Shown one piece after another: positions 47,552-56,830 of a stretch of DNA of 64,000 nt. Within the stretch, counting starts at the first letter, position 1, and the number at the start of each line of letters is the position of its first letter. The stretch is taken from the NCBI GenBank assembly GCA_016716535.1, contig JADJWD010000002.1:952611-1016610 (forward strand). The letters are read 5' to 3'. A model generated the notes under the pieces. It was given only the letters and a program-made list of their open reading frames with translations. It was not told the origin of the DNA and did no database searches. The DNA is from Betaproteobacteria bacterium (GTDB lineage: Bacteria; Pseudomonadota; Gammaproteobacteria; Burkholderiales; Burkholderiaceae_C). Made by a program: the position numbers and the translations under genes.

Positions 47552-48028
47552 ATGAGCAACGTATCCCCCAGAGACCGCTGGTTCGAGGACTACCGCGAAG
47601 GCGAGGTCTTCGAGTTCGGCGACCACCTCGTCACCGAGGAAGAGATCGTCGAGTTCGCGCGCCGCTACGACCCGCAGCCGTTCCATCTCGACCATGCCGC
47701 CGCCGCGGCGTCGCACTTCGGCGGCCTGGTCGCCAGCGGCTGGATGACCTGCGGCATCATGATGCGCATGCTGTGCGACCACTTCATCTCGCGTGAAGCG
47801 TCGATGGGTTCGCCCGGCGTCGACCAGGTGCGCTGGCTGAAGCCGGTGCGACCCGGTGACCGCCTGCGCGCCCGCGTGCGCGTGACGAAGGTGCGCGCCT
47901 CCGAGACGCGGCCCGACCGCGGCATCGTCAGCGCGCAGCAGGAACTGCTGAACCAGGACGGCGACGTCGTGATGACGATCGCCGGCGGCGGCTTCTACCG
48001 GCGCCGGCCGGCTGCGGCCGCCGGCTGA
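47552..48028 (+). CDS. MaoC-like dehydratase
   Basis: 158 residues from ATG 47552 (MSNVSPRDRWFEDYREGEVF). Hotdog fold with the hydratase motif FARRYDPQPFHLDHAAAAAS (Asp and His in D-P-Q-P-F-H, the classic MaoC active site), GLVASGWMTCGIMMRMLCDH and VRWLKPVRPGDRLRARVRVT. It hydrates enoyl-CoA substrates. It is divergent from the acyl-CoA dehydrogenase, and the two may act in sequence. A glutathione transferase follows 122 bp on. It has better active-site conservation than the MaoC protein at 42596-43051. Confidence 0.91.
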   Translation: MSNVSPRDRWFEDYREGEVFEFGDHLVTEEEIVEFARRYDPQPFHLDHAAAAASHFGGLVASGWMTCGIMMRMLCDHFISREASMGSPGVDQVRWLKPVRPGDRLRARVRVTKVRASETRPDRGIVSAQQELLNQDGDVVMTIAGGGFYRRRPAAAAG

Positions 48029-48150
48029 CGCACCCTCGGGCGGCCCGCCGCCCGCCGCGATCCTCGCAATCCCCTCGCGCTTGCCCGGCTTCGCGGCAAG
48101 CGGCATCCTTGCGCGCCCCGCGCACCGCGGCCACCCGGAGGACACAAGGC

Positions 48151-48825
48151 ATGAAGCTCTACTACCACCCGGCTTCCACGACCAGCCGGCCGCTGATGAT
48201 GTTCATCGCCGACAACGGCATCGACGCCGAGCTGAAGCTCGTGGACCTCTTCACCGGCGAGCACATGGGCGAGGCGTACGGCGCGGTCAACCCGAGCCGC
48301 CTCGTGCCGGTGCTCGAGGACGGCGACTTCCGCCTCACCGAGAGCTCGGCGATCCTGAAGTACCTGGCCGACAAGATCGACTCGCCGATGTACCCCAAGG
48401 GGCTGCGCGAGCGTGCGCGCGTCAACGAGATGATGGACTGGATCAACACGCAACTCTGCCGCGACCTCGCCTACGGCACCGTGTACTCGCAGATCTTCCC
48501 GTTCCACAAACGGCCGGGTGACGAGGCGCAGCGCGTCACCGTCGAGTGGGGCCGCGAGCGCGCGAAGACGTGGATGCGCGTGCTCGACGAGAAGCTGCTC
48601 GGCACCGACAAGCCGTTCCTGTGCGGGCGCGAGATCACGATCGCCGACTACTACGGCGCGTCGTTCGTGCACCTGGCCGAGGTGATCGGCTCGGACCTCT
48701 CGGCCTACCCGAACGTGAAGCGCTGGCTCGACGGCATGAAGAAGCGCTCGACCTGGGACAAGGTCTACGAGGCGATCAACGGCTTCGCGAGCCAGCTGCC
48801 GAAGGGCCAGCTGGCGACCGTGTAG
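48151..48825 (+). CDS. Glutathione S-transferase
   Basis: 224 residues. The N-terminal thioredoxin-like domain (MKLYYHPASTTSRPLMMFIA; RLVPVLEDGDFRLTESSAIL with the glutathione-binding ESSAI) is followed by a helical C-terminal domain (FLCGREITIADYYGASFVHL, the conserved N-capping box, and KRWLDGMKKRSTWDKVYEAI). GGAGGA lies about 10 nt before the ATG at 48151. It conjugates or isomerises electrophiles with glutathione. The next gene, a VOC protein, starts 20 bp downstream and may share an mRNA. Confidence 0.92.
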   Translation: MKLYYHPASTTSRPLMMFIADNGIDAELKLVDLFTGEHMGEAYGAVNPSRLVPVLEDGDFRLTESSAILKYLADKIDSPMYPKGLRERARVNEMMDWINTQLCRDLAYGTVYSQIFPFHKRPGDEAQRVTVEWGRERAKTWMRVLDEKLLGTDKPFLCGREITIADYYGASFVHLAEVIGSDLSAYPNVKRWLDGMKKRSTWDKVYEAINGFASQLPKGQLATV

Positions 48826-48845
48826 GGCCCGGGCAAGGGGCGGCC

Positions 48846-49340
48846 ATGATCAAGGGCCTGCACCACAACGCCTACCGCTGCCGCGACTCCGAGCAGACGC
48901 GCCGCTTCTACGAGGGCTTCCTCGGCCTGCCGCTGGCGCACACGCTCGAGATCGGCGAGACGAAAAGCGGGCGCAAGACGAGCACGCTGCACACCTTCTA
49001 CCGCATGGACGATGGCTCGTGCCTGGCGTTCTTCGAGGCGCCCGACATGCCTTTCGAGTTCAAGGCGCAGCACGACTACGACCTGCACATCGCGCTCGAG
49101 GTCGACCGGCCGACGCTCGACGCGATGTTCGCCAAGGGGCGCGCCGCGGGCATCGAGACACGCGGCATCTCCGACCATGGCTTCATCGATTCGATCTACT
49201 TCCGCGACCCGAACGGCTACGTGATCGAGCTGACCTGCAAGCGCGAAGGGCACGACGCGGCGATGGACCCGGCGAGCAACGGCGCGCGTGCGCGGCTCGA
49301 TCGGTGGCAGGCGGCGAAGGGGGTGAACGCGGAGCAATGA
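48846..49340 (+). CDS. VOC-family (glyoxalase/dioxygenase-like) protein
   Basis: 164 residues from ATG 48846 (MIKGLHHNAYRCRDSEQTRR). Two beta-alpha-beta-beta-beta modules of the vicinal-oxygen-chelate fold: metal-ligand His at LHHNAYRC, then DDGSCLAFFEAPDMPFEF, DLHIALEVDRPTLDAMFAKG (His) and IYFRDPNGYVIELTCKRE (Glu). All four metal ligands seem present. The substrate is not clear. Its position right after a glutathione transferase suggests thiol-linked detoxification or catabolism. Confidence 0.86.
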   Translation: MIKGLHHNAYRCRDSEQTRRFYEGFLGLPLAHTLEIGETKSGRKTSTLHTFYRMDDGSCLAFFEAPDMPFEFKAQHDYDLHIALEVDRPTLDAMFAKGRAAGIETRGISDHGFIDSIYFRDPNGYVIELTCKREGHDAAMDPASNGARARLDRWQAAKGVNAEQ

Positions 49341-49379
49341 CGGCGCGATGACGGTAGGGGGGCATGAGGGCCAACCCGG

Positions 49380-49407
49380 TTGACCTCGGCGCCGCGGCTC
49401 GGATACT
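49380..49407 (+). promoter_or_regulatory. Probable sigma-70 promoter of the gamma-glutamyltransferase gene
   Basis: TTGACC (49380-49385), 16 bp, GATACT (49402-49407). Transcription would start near 49414, 25 bp before the ATG at 49439 and after an in-frame ATG at 49364. This supports 49439 as the real start. Confidence 0.5.
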
Positions 49408-49438
49408 GCGGCGCCCCAACACCGCCCGAGGGCCAGTC

Positions 49439-51352
49439 ATGCCGACGAAGCTTCGCATCGTTGCCGCCATCCTGCTTGTCGCGTCGGTCGCTCCGCTGCA
49501 CGCGGACGATGAACGCGACCGCGATCGTCACCGCCATCACCCCCGTCCGGAGGCGCCGCGCCTGGAGGCGCTGTACCAGGGCGCCGGCTACGACAAGGGC
49601 CTCGTCGCCGTCGCCAACCCGCACGCCGCCGAGGCGGGCGCGAAGATCCTCGAGCACGGCGGCAACGCGATCGACGCCGCGGTGGCGATCGCCTACGCGC
49701 TGAACGTCGTCGAGCCGCAGTCGGCCGGCATCGGCGGCGGCGGCTTCATGCTGATCCACCTGGCCGATGGCCAGCGCACCTTCGCGATCGACTCGCGCGA
49801 GCGCGCACCGGCCGGCGCCACGCCCGGCATGTTCGGCACGCTCAACTTCACGCAGGCCTCGACCTCGGGCATCTCGGTCGGCGTGCCGGGCATGGTGCGC
49901 GGCACGGCGATGGCGGTGCAACGCCACGGCAAGCTGCCGCTGCGCCGCGTGCTGCAACCGGCCATCGAACTGGCCGACCGGGGCTTCGCGGCGACGCCGC
50001 GCTTCGTCTCGTCGCCCAACTGCGCCAGCGCCGCGAGCCGCGCCCGCGTGTACCCCGAAACGGCCGCCTACTTCTGCCCCGGCGGCGCGCCGATCCCGGT
50101 GGGCGCCGTCGTCACCAACAAGCCGCTGGCCGAGACGCTGCGCACCATCGCCCGCCACGGCCCCGAGGCGTTCTACACCGGTGAGATCGCGCACGCGATC
50201 GTCGAAGGGCAGAAGCGCGCATCGGCCGGAGGCCAGCCCGGCACGATGACGATGGCCGACCTGGCCGCCTACGAGGCGACGCGCCGCGCGCCGGTGAGCG
50301 GCACCTACCGCGGCTGGACGATCAAGGGGATGGACTCGCCTTCGTCCGGCGGGCTCGCGGTGATGCAGATGCTCGAGATGATCGAGCGCTTTCCGATCGG
50401 CAACGCCGGCGCCGGTTTCGGCTTCGGGAGCGCGAACACGCTCAACGTGATGGCCGAGGCGATGCGCACCGCCTTCGCCGACCGCGCGGTGTGGATGGGC
50501 GACGCCGACTTCTCGTACGTGCCGGCCAAGGGGCTGCTGCATCCCACGTACACGGCGCTGCGCAGCGGGCCGATCGCGCCGACGGCACGCATGAGCCCCA
50601 ACCCGGTGGCCGGCGATCCGCGCTCGTACGACACCGTGGCGCTGCGGCGAGACGCCACGCTGCTGGCCCAGGCCGAGCCGAGCTTCGCCGGCCCGGGCGG
50701 CTCGACAACGCACTTCGTCGTCGGCGACCGCTGGGGCAACCTCGTCAGCTACACGAACACCATCGAGTCGGGCTACGGCGCCGGCATGTTCGCCGGCTAC
50801 TACCCGCCGGGCTGCGCCGACGTGAGCTGCTTCAAGAGCTACGGCTTCCTGCTCAACAACGAGCTGACCGACTTCAACTTCGTGCCCTCGGCCAACCCGT
50901 TCACCGGGAAGCCGGCGACCAACGACGTGGCGCCGGGCAAGCGCCCGCGCAGCAGCATGGCGCCGACGATGATCTTCGACGCGCGCGGCCGCCCGGTGGC
51001 GGCCTACGGCTCGCCCGGCGGCTCGACGATCATCAACTCGGTGCTCAACGTCACGCTGAACGTCATCGACCACGGCATGACGATCCAGCAGGCGATCGAT
51101 GCGCCGCGGCTGTCGGTCACCGCCGCCGGCGGCGCGATCGCCATCGACGTCGGCAACCCCGCCGCGCCGACACCGTTCGACCCTGCGGTGCTGACCGCGC
51201 TGCGCACGCTCGGGCACACGGTCAACGCGCCGGCCGACATCGGCAGCGTGCAGTTCGTGGCGATCGACCCGCGCACCGGCCGCCTGTACGGCGGCGCCGA
51301 TGCCCGGCGCGAGGGCACGGTGATCGGCGTGGGCAAGCCGGGCCGCGACTGA
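49439..51352 (+). CDS. ggt: Gamma-glutamyltransferase
   Basis: 637 residues from ATG 49439 (MPTKLRIVAAILLVASVAPL), which begins a signal peptide and has GAGGG 7 nt upstream. The enzyme is made as a proenzyme and self-cleaves at a Thr; here the conserved GGSTTHFVVGDRWGNLVSYT lies at about residues 420-440, with the nucleophile being the first Thr of TTHF. Other parts: GGNAIDAAVAIAYALNVVEP, SAGIGGGGFMLIH, SRERAPA and RSSMAPTMIFD near the C-terminus. It acts in the periplasm on glutathione and gamma-glutamyl compounds. The sequence after the signal is rich in Asp, Arg and His (DDERDRDRHRHHPRPEAP), an odd charged linker. Confidence 0.94.
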   Translation: MPTKLRIVAAILLVASVAPLHADDERDRDRHRHHPRPEAPRLEALYQGAGYDKGLVAVANPHAAEAGAKILEHGGNAIDAAVAIAYALNVVEPQSAGIGGGGFMLIHLADGQRTFAIDSRERAPAGATPGMFGTLNFTQASTSGISVGVPGMVRGTAMAVQRHGKLPLRRVLQPAIELADRGFAATPRFVSSPNCASAASRARVYPETAAYFCPGGAPIPVGAVVTNKPLAETLRTIARHGPEAFYTGEIAHAIVEGQKRASAGGQPGTMTMADLAAYEATRRAPVSGTYRGWTIKGMDSPSSGGLAVMQMLEMIERFPIGNAGAGFGFGSANTLNVMAEAMRTAFADRAVWMGDADFSYVPAKGLLHPTYTALRSGPIAPTARMSPNPVAGDPRSYDTVALRRDATLLAQAEPSFAGPGGSTTHFVVGDRWGNLVSYTNTIESGYGAGMFAGYYPPGCADVSCFKSYGFLLNNELTDFNFVPSANPFTGKPATNDVAPGKRPRSSMAPTMIFDARGRPVAAYGSPGGSTIINSVLNVTLNVIDHGMTIQQAIDAPRLSVTAAGGAIAIDVGNPAAPTPFDPAVLTALRTLGHTVNAPADIGSVQFVAIDPRTGRLYGGADARREGTVIGVGKPGRD

Positions 51353-51396
51353 GCGTCAGTGCTTGGCGTCAGCGCTGAAACGCCCAATCCTGATCG

Positions 51397-52614
51397 TCAC
51401 TGCGCGCGCACCGCGCGCAGCCGTTCCAGCTTGCCGGCGTACAGCTCGCGCGCCTCGCGCGTCGGGCTGTTGTCGGCGGCCATGCCGAGGTGGCGCGCCG
51501 TCGCCTTGGCGTCGCCGAGTGCCGCATAGGCCTGCGCGAGCCAGAAGTGCACCTCGTGCTGCTGCGGCTGCAAGCGCAGTTCGCGCAGCAGCAGGTCGCG
51601 CGCCTCGGCCGGCCGGCCCTTGGCCAGCGCCGCGCGGCCGCGTTCGAGGAACTGGAACGGCGTCTGCGGCTCCAGCGCCGCCAGCCGCGCCGCGGCGATG
51701 CGCGCCTCGTCGTAGCGACCGGCCTGGCGCAGCAGCCGCGCGAGGTTGGCCCAGGCCGACGTGCTGCGCGCGTCGCGTTCGATGACATAACGCAGCGCCT
51801 GCTCGGCCGCGGGGCGGTGGCCGGCGCGCTCGTAGACGACGGCCAGCGTGTTCGCGGCAGCGACGAATGCCGAATCGCGCCCGAGCGCGGCACGCGCGTA
51901 CCAGTAGGCGCGCTCCAGCTCGCCGCGCGCCAGCGCCTCGGCCGAGCGGTTGTTGAGGAACATCGCCACCAGCGTGCGTTCTTCCAGCGGCACGACGCGC
52001 TGGCCGCGCAGGTCCAGTTGCGGCAGGAAGTCGATCGTCAGCCACTGCGACTCGTCGTTGCGCATCAGCGGGCCGTGCCGGCCGAGCATCACGTTGACGT
52101 GGCCGCTGACGAAGTACAGGTCGCCGCTGCGGCTGTATTCGTCGTCGACGAGCACCTGCTGGTAGGCCACAGGCAGCCCGAGGTGCTTGGCGAAGGCCGC
52201 GGTCATCAGCACCAGCGACAGGCAGTTGCCGGCACGCGCTTCGAAGGCCTGGGCGGCGGTACGCGTGGCGCCCGCGTCGTAGCCGATCTGCAACGAATCC
52301 TTCAGGTACAGCGCATCGATCAGCGCCTGGCGGCGGTCGCGCCACGCCGAGGGCACCTCGAACAGCTGCTCGGCATGGCGGCGCATCGGCGCCGACATCG
52401 TGAAGAGCGCGTTCGCCTCGGCCTCGGCTTCGGCGGCCGCAGCCGCCGATGTGCCGGCGGTGCCGAAGAGATGATCCTGCGGCAACTGCTCGACGGCGAT
52501 CGTGCGCGGCGCCTGCGCGCAGCCGGAGAGAGTGACCACGACCGCGGCGGCGAGCGCCGTCATCGTGGCGAGCGTCACCGACCGCGAAGCGCGGCCCAGG
52601 CGTGCGAGCGACAT
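51397..52614 (-). CDS. TPR lipoprotein with transglutaminase-like region
   Basis: 405 residues. The signal peptide ends with a lipobox (VTLSGCAQAP, Cys at about 32). Residues about 90-230 resemble a transglutaminase-like domain (FEARAGNCLSLVLMTAAFAK with the putative active Cys; GHVNVMLG; LTIDFLPQLD). About 230-390 are tetratricopeptide repeats (AFVAAANTLAVVYERAGHRP; STSAWANLARLLRQAGRYDE; EVHFWLAQAYAALGDAKATA). It is probably an outer-membrane-anchored scaffold or peptidase-like protein; the substrate is unknown. Converges with ggt with a 44-bp gap. Confidence 0.8.
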   Translation of the reverse strand: MSLARLGRASRSVTLATMTALAAAVVVTLSGCAQAPRTIAVEQLPQDHLFGTAGTSAAAAAEAEAEANALFTMSAPMRRHAEQLFEVPSAWRDRRQALIDALYLKDSLQIGYDAGATRTAAQAFEARAGNCLSLVLMTAAFAKHLGLPVAYQQVLVDDEYSRSGDLYFVSGHVNVMLGRHGPLMRNDESQWLTIDFLPQLDLRGQRVVPLEERTLVAMFLNNRSAEALARGELERAYWYARAALGRDSAFVAAANTLAVVYERAGHRPAAEQALRYVIERDARSTSAWANLARLLRQAGRYDEARIAAARLAALEPQTPFQFLERGRAALAKGRPAEARDLLLRELRLQPQQHEVHFWLAQAYAALGDAKATARHLGMAADNSPTREARELYAGKLERLRAVRAQ

Positions 52615-52697
52615 GGCGATCTCCCGGCTAGAGTGCCGATCGATCGTACGCCTTGCCTTCGGAAACCGCCGTCGAACGGTGCCTGGACGAGGGGCCT

Positions 52698-52922
52698 TCA
52701 GGCCTTGTCGACCGCCAGCAGCCGGCGCACCCGTGCGGCCACGTCGCGCAGCGCCTGGTTCTGCGACAGCCCGGCTTCGTCGAGCACGCGGCGCGCGTAG
52801 ATCGCGTCCTTCTGCAAGCGCTCGACGTGCAGGTGCAGGCCTTCACCGGCCAACAGCCACTTGAGGTCGACGATCTCGACCAGTGAGAGGCCTTCGTTTT
52901 CGCGATGCGAGATTGCGTTCAT
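52698..52922 (-). CDS. Small conserved hypothetical protein (74 aa)
   Basis: A compact, charged, helical protein starting MNAISHRENEGLSLVEIVDL. An upstream in-frame ATG at 52961 would add 13 residues (MPVKVNVRRPDPR). No signal, membrane segment or known motif is seen; it contains KWLLAGEGLHLHVERLQKDA and a basic end, which resembles small hypothetical proteins of Burkholderiales. It is not preceded by a strong Shine-Dalgarno. Function unknown. It lies 83 bp upstream of the TPR lipoprotein gene and could be its first partner in an operon. Confidence 0.6.
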   Translation of the reverse strand: MNAISHRENEGLSLVEIVDLKWLLAGEGLHLHVERLQKDAIYARRVLDEAGLSQNQALRDVAARVRRLLAVDKA

Positions 52923-53150
52923 GCGAGGATCGGGTCTGCGCACATTCACCTTAACGGGCATTTCTCGCTCGAAGCTGACACCGCTCTAGGGTGCATTCCC
53001 CAATGGCGGGATCGGCCTCTTGTGTTGTGGGCTTGGTTCGGTTGGGTGCGGCTCGATGCGGTCTGCATTGCACCACCGGCGCAGCCCGCCGGCGGCGGCG
53101 TCGTCCCCCGCGACCCGATGTTTCCACCCCCCTCAAACACGGCACCTTGG

Positions 53151-54158
53151 ATGACCGGTTCCACTGACACCACCTTCACGGGCCTCGCGATCCAGCCGGC
53201 CGACATCGACGCGGCCGCCGCGCGCCTGGCCGGCATCGCGCACCGCACGCCGGTGCGCGCCTCGCGCCAGGCCGACGAACGCACGGGCGCCAAGCTCTTC
53301 TTCAAGTGCGAGAACTTCCAGCGCATGGGCGCGTTCAAGTTCCGCGGCGCCTACAACGCGCTGGCGCAGTTCACGCCTGCGCAGCGTGAGCGCGGCGTCA
53401 TCGCGTTCTCGTCGGGCAACCACGCGCAGGCCATTGCGCTGGCGGCGCGGCTGCTCGGCATGCCGAGCGTCATCGTCATGCCCACCGACTCGCCGGCGGC
53501 CAAGCTCGCTGCGACGCGCGATTACCAAAGCGGCCAGCGCGGCAGCGAGGTCGTGCTCTACGACCGCTACACCGACGACCGCGAGGCGATCGGCCGGCGC
53601 CTGGCCGAAGAGCGCGGCATGACGTTGATTCCGCCCTATGACCACGCGCACGTGATGGCCGGGCAGGGCACCGCCGCGGCCGAATTGATCGACGAAGTCG
53701 GCGCGCTCGACCGGCTCGTCGTCTGCGTCGGCGGCGGCGGGCTGATCTCGGGCTGCGCCGTCGCCGCGCACGCCCGCGTGCCCGGCATCGAGGTCGTCGG
53801 CGTCGAGCCCGAGGCCGGCAACGACGTGCAGCAAAGCCTTGCGGCCGGCCGCGTCGTGCGGATCGACACGCCGCGCACCATCGCCGACGGCGCGCAGACG
53901 CAGGCCGCCGGCGCATTGACGTTCCCGGTCATCCAGCGCCTCGTGCGGCGCGTCGTCACCGTGTCCGATGCCCAACTCGTCGCGACGATGCGCTTCTTCG
54001 CCGAGCGCATGAAGATGATCGTCGAGCCCACCGGCTGCCTGGCCGCTGCCGCGGTGCTCGAAGGTGCGCTCGATGGCATCCGCGGCCAGCGCATCGGCAT
54101 CATCCTCAGCGGCGGCAACGTCGACCTGCCGCGCTTCGCGTCGCTGATTGCCGAGTGA
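53151..54158 (+). CDS. PLP-dependent serine/threonine dehydratase family (ammonia-lyase)
   Basis: 335 residues from ATG 53151 (MTGSTDTTFTGLAIQP); an ATG at 53118 adds 11 residues and has no better ribosome site. Fold-type II PLP enzyme: Schiff-base Lys in FQRMGAFKFRGAYNALAQF, substrate loop SSGNHAQAIALAA, and the phosphate-binding GGGGLISGCAV. It lacks the C-terminal ACT regulatory domain of biosynthetic threonine deaminase, so it is the catabolic or threo-3-hydroxyaspartate/serine-racemase-like type. The S10 peptidase follows after 61 bp on the same strand. Confidence 0.9.
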   Translation: MTGSTDTTFTGLAIQPADIDAAAARLAGIAHRTPVRASRQADERTGAKLFFKCENFQRMGAFKFRGAYNALAQFTPAQRERGVIAFSSGNHAQAIALAARLLGMPSVIVMPTDSPAAKLAATRDYQSGQRGSEVVLYDRYTDDREAIGRRLAEERGMTLIPPYDHAHVMAGQGTAAAELIDEVGALDRLVVCVGGGGLISGCAVAAHARVPGIEVVGVEPEAGNDVQQSLAAGRVVRIDTPRTIADGAQTQAAGALTFPVIQRLVRRVVTVSDAQLVATMRFFAERMKMIVEPTGCLAAAAVLEGALDGIRGQRIGIILSGGNVDLPRFASLIAE

Positions 54159-54219
54159 TGCGGCCCGAATCGAGCCACTCGAACGACCCGAACGAACGAA
54201 CAACACGAAGGAGACACGC

Positions 54220-55755
54220 GTGAGCGATGCCCCGGCGGTCCCTGCCGCAGCCCCCGCAGCCCAAGACGCCGATGCCGCGAAGCGGCTCAAGGACCACGTC
54301 GACAAGCTCCTCGCCCGTGCCGCCGCCGAGAGCAGCGGCACTGCGCACGTCGGCACGCAGCGGCTGGACTACACGGTCTCGGCCGCGTTCCTGCCGGTGG
54401 GCGCCGACGGCATCGCCGGCGCCGCCGGCGAGCCGCAGGCCGCGGTGCTGACGACCGCGTACCTGCTGAAGGGCACGACGGCGGCCGAGCGGCCGGTGTG
54501 CTTCGCGTTCAACGGCGGGCCGGGTTCGGCGTCGATCTGGCTGCACCTGGGCGCGCTCGGCCCCAAGCGCGTCGTCGTGCCCGACGACGGCTCGATGCCG
54601 CTGCCGCCCTACGGCGTCGAGGACAACCCGCTCGGCTGGTTCGAGCACTTCGACCTCGTCTTCATCGACCCGCCGCACACCGGCTGGTCGTGCGCGGCCA
54701 GCGAGGCGGCGCGCAAGAAGATGCTGTCGGTGGACGGCGATGCCGAGGCGCTGGCCGAGGTCATCCGCGTCTGGCTGACGCGGCACCGCCGCTGGGGCTC
54801 GGCCGTCTACCTCGCCGGCGAGAGCTACGGCACGACGCGCGGCGCGGCGATCGCCGACCGGCTGCAGACGCTCGGCGTGGCGCTGTCGGGCTTGATCCTC
54901 GTGTCGTGCGCGATGGACCTGCAAAGCCTCGTCTTCGCGCCGGCGAACGACCTGCCGTATGCCCTCTTCGTGCCGGGCTTCGCGAACGCGGCGCAGTACC
55001 ACGGCCTGTTGCGCGGCAGCCTCGGTGCCTCGCCCGAGGCGGCGCGCGCCGCCGCCGAAGCCTTCGTGCAGGAAGACTACGCCGCAGCGCTGCACGCCGG
55101 CGCGCGCCTCACCGAGAAGGAACGCGCGCGTGTCGGCAAGCGCCTGGCCGAAATCACCGGCCTGCCGCGCGCACTCGTCGACGAGAAGAACCTGCGCATC
55201 AGCGACCAGACTTTCTTCTTCGAAGCGCTGCGCGAGCGCGGGCTGATCGTCGGCCGGCTCGAGGCGCGCGCCACCGGGCCGATGGCCGCCAGCCGCACGC
55301 GCGACTGGGAGTTCGACCCGGGCATCGAGGCGATCGCCGCGCCGTACACGATGGCCGCGATGGCGTACTTCCGCGAACTCGGCCTGGACTTCGAGGCGCG
55401 CTACCAGGTGCTGAACCACGAGGTCAATCGCGGCTGGACCTGGACCCGCGACAACCAGCAGGGTTTCGGCCGCATGGGCTACGCGTCGACCAGCCCCGAT
55501 CTGGCGCGGGCGCTGCGCCGCAACCCGCACCTGAAGGTGCTGGCCGCCAGCGGCCGCTACGACCTGGGCACGCCGTACAGCGCCAGCGACTGGTCGCTGG
55601 CGCAGCTCGACATCCCCGCCGACGTGCGCCAGCGCGTCACGCACCGCTACTACGATGCCGGGCACATGATGTACACGCGCCAGGCCGACCTCGCGCAGCT
55701 GAAGGCCGATCTCGCGGCATGGCTGAAGCCGGGGCGCGGCGGGCGCCGCCGTTAG
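54220..55755 (+). CDS. S10-family serine carboxypeptidase-like protein
   Basis: 511 residues starting at GTG 54220, supported by GAAGGAG 6 nt upstream (54207-54213). Triad residues of the S10 family are visible: Ser in LAGESYGTTRGAAIADRL, Asp in SGRYDLGTPYS and His in DAGHMMYTRQADL. The oxyanion region is FNGGPGSASIWLHLG, and DPPHTGWSC is a family match. There is no signal peptide: the start is Ala-, Pro- and Asp-rich (MSDAPAVPAAAPAAQD). Most S10 enzymes are secretory, so a cytoplasmic location would be unusual. Phosphofructokinase starts 15 bp after its stop. Confidence 0.9.
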   Translation: MSDAPAVPAAAPAAQDADAAKRLKDHVDKLLARAAAESSGTAHVGTQRLDYTVSAAFLPVGADGIAGAAGEPQAAVLTTAYLLKGTTAAERPVCFAFNGGPGSASIWLHLGALGPKRVVVPDDGSMPLPPYGVEDNPLGWFEHFDLVFIDPPHTGWSCAASEAARKKMLSVDGDAEALAEVIRVWLTRHRRWGSAVYLAGESYGTTRGAAIADRLQTLGVALSGLILVSCAMDLQSLVFAPANDLPYALFVPGFANAAQYHGLLRGSLGASPEAARAAAEAFVQEDYAAALHAGARLTEKERARVGKRLAEITGLPRALVDEKNLRISDQTFFFEALRERGLIVGRLEARATGPMAASRTRDWEFDPGIEAIAAPYTMAAMAYFRELGLDFEARYQVLNHEVNRGWTWTRDNQQGFGRMGYASTSPDLARALRRNPHLKVLAASGRYDLGTPYSASDWSLAQLDIPADVRQRVTHRYYDAGHMMYTRQADLAQLKADLAAWLKPGRGGRRR

Positions 55756-55770
55756 AGCCATCCATCGACC

Positions 55771-56822
55771 ATGAATCCGCACATCGCCATCCTCACCGGC
55801 GGCGGCGACTGCCCCGGGCTGAACGCCGTCATCCGCGCCGTCACGCTGGCGCTGCTGCGCGAGTGCGGCGCGCGCATCACCGGCATTGAGCGCGGCTTCC
55901 ACGGCCTCGTCGCGCGGCGCGTGCGACCGCTCGGCGTGGCCGATGTCGCCGGCATCCTCGCCGAAGGCGGCACGATCCTCGGCACGCACAACCGCTGCGA
56001 CCCCTTCCGCTGGCAGGGCGCCGATTGCTCGGCGCAGGCCATGGCCTACGTGCGGGAGCTCGGCATCGACGCGCTGGTGGCCATCGGCGGCGACGGCACG
56101 ATGGAGATCGCCGAGCGCTTCCAGCAGCTCGGCCTGCCGGTGGTCGGCGTGCCGAAGACGATCGACAACGACCTGCCGGCCACCGACCGCTGCTTCGGCT
56201 TCGACAGCGCGGTGGCCGTCGTCGCCGAGGCGCTGGACCGCCTCGCGACGACAGCGCGCAGCCACGGCCGCGTGATGATCCTCGAGACGATGGGCCGCCA
56301 TGCCGGGTGGATCGCGCTCGAAGGCGGGCTCGCGGGCGGCGCCGATGCGATCCTGATTCCCGAGCTGCCGTTCTCGCTCGAGGCGCTGGCCGAGGCGCGC
56401 GTGAAAGCGAGAAGGACGGCGGCAGCCTGCTCGTCTGCATCGCCGAGGGCGTGCAGATCGACGGCCAGGCGGTGTTCCGCGACCGCGTCGACGACCCCGC
56501 GGCGCCGCTGCGGCTGGGCGGTATCGCGCAGGTGCTGCAGCACCGGCTGCAGCCGCTGGTCGGCAGCGAGGTCCGCAGCACGCTGCTCGGGCACGTGCAG
56601 CGCGGCGGCGCACCGACCGCCTTCGACCGCGTGCTCGCCACGCGCTACGGCGTGCACGCGGCGGAACTCGTGGCCGCCGGCCGCTTCGGCCGCATGGTGG
56701 CGCTGCAAGGCGACCAGGTCACCAGTGTCGCGCTCACCGACATCGCTGGCCGCTCGCGCCCGGTGCCCGCGGGGCATGAGTTGCTGCGCGCGGCGCGAGG
56801 GACCGGAGTGCTGCTGGGCTGA
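55771..56822 (+). pseudogene. pfkA: 6-phosphofructokinase, frame broken by a 1-nt deletion
   Basis: Residues 1-212 are intact (LTGGGDCPGLNAVIRAVTLA; AIGGDGTMEIAERF; PKTIDNDLPATDRCFGFDSA; ILETMGRHAGWIALEGG). Then the frame slips: the family sequence (SEKDGGSLLVCIAEGVQIDG ... LLGHVQRGGAPTAFDR ... VALQGDQV) continues in the -1 frame to the stop at 56822. Adding one A to the AAA at 56404-56406 restores a single 350-residue frame. The residues read G in GGDGT with K in PKTID, the combination of group III enzymes, more often ATP- than PPi-linked. Either a sequencing error or a real null; see the findings on clustered frame breaks. Confidence 0.88.
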
Positions 56823-56830
56823 GCGTTCAG

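Noticed and set aside
52905..53150. N-terminal extension of the Ser/Thr dehydratase back to 52905
   Set aside because: The extension has no family match and overlaps the promoter region of a divergent small gene; starts at 53118 or 53151 give the normal length.
56395..56415. Programmed -1 frameshift in phosphofructokinase
   Set aside because: No slippery heptamer or stimulatory structure, and similar one-base defects occur in four nearby genes.
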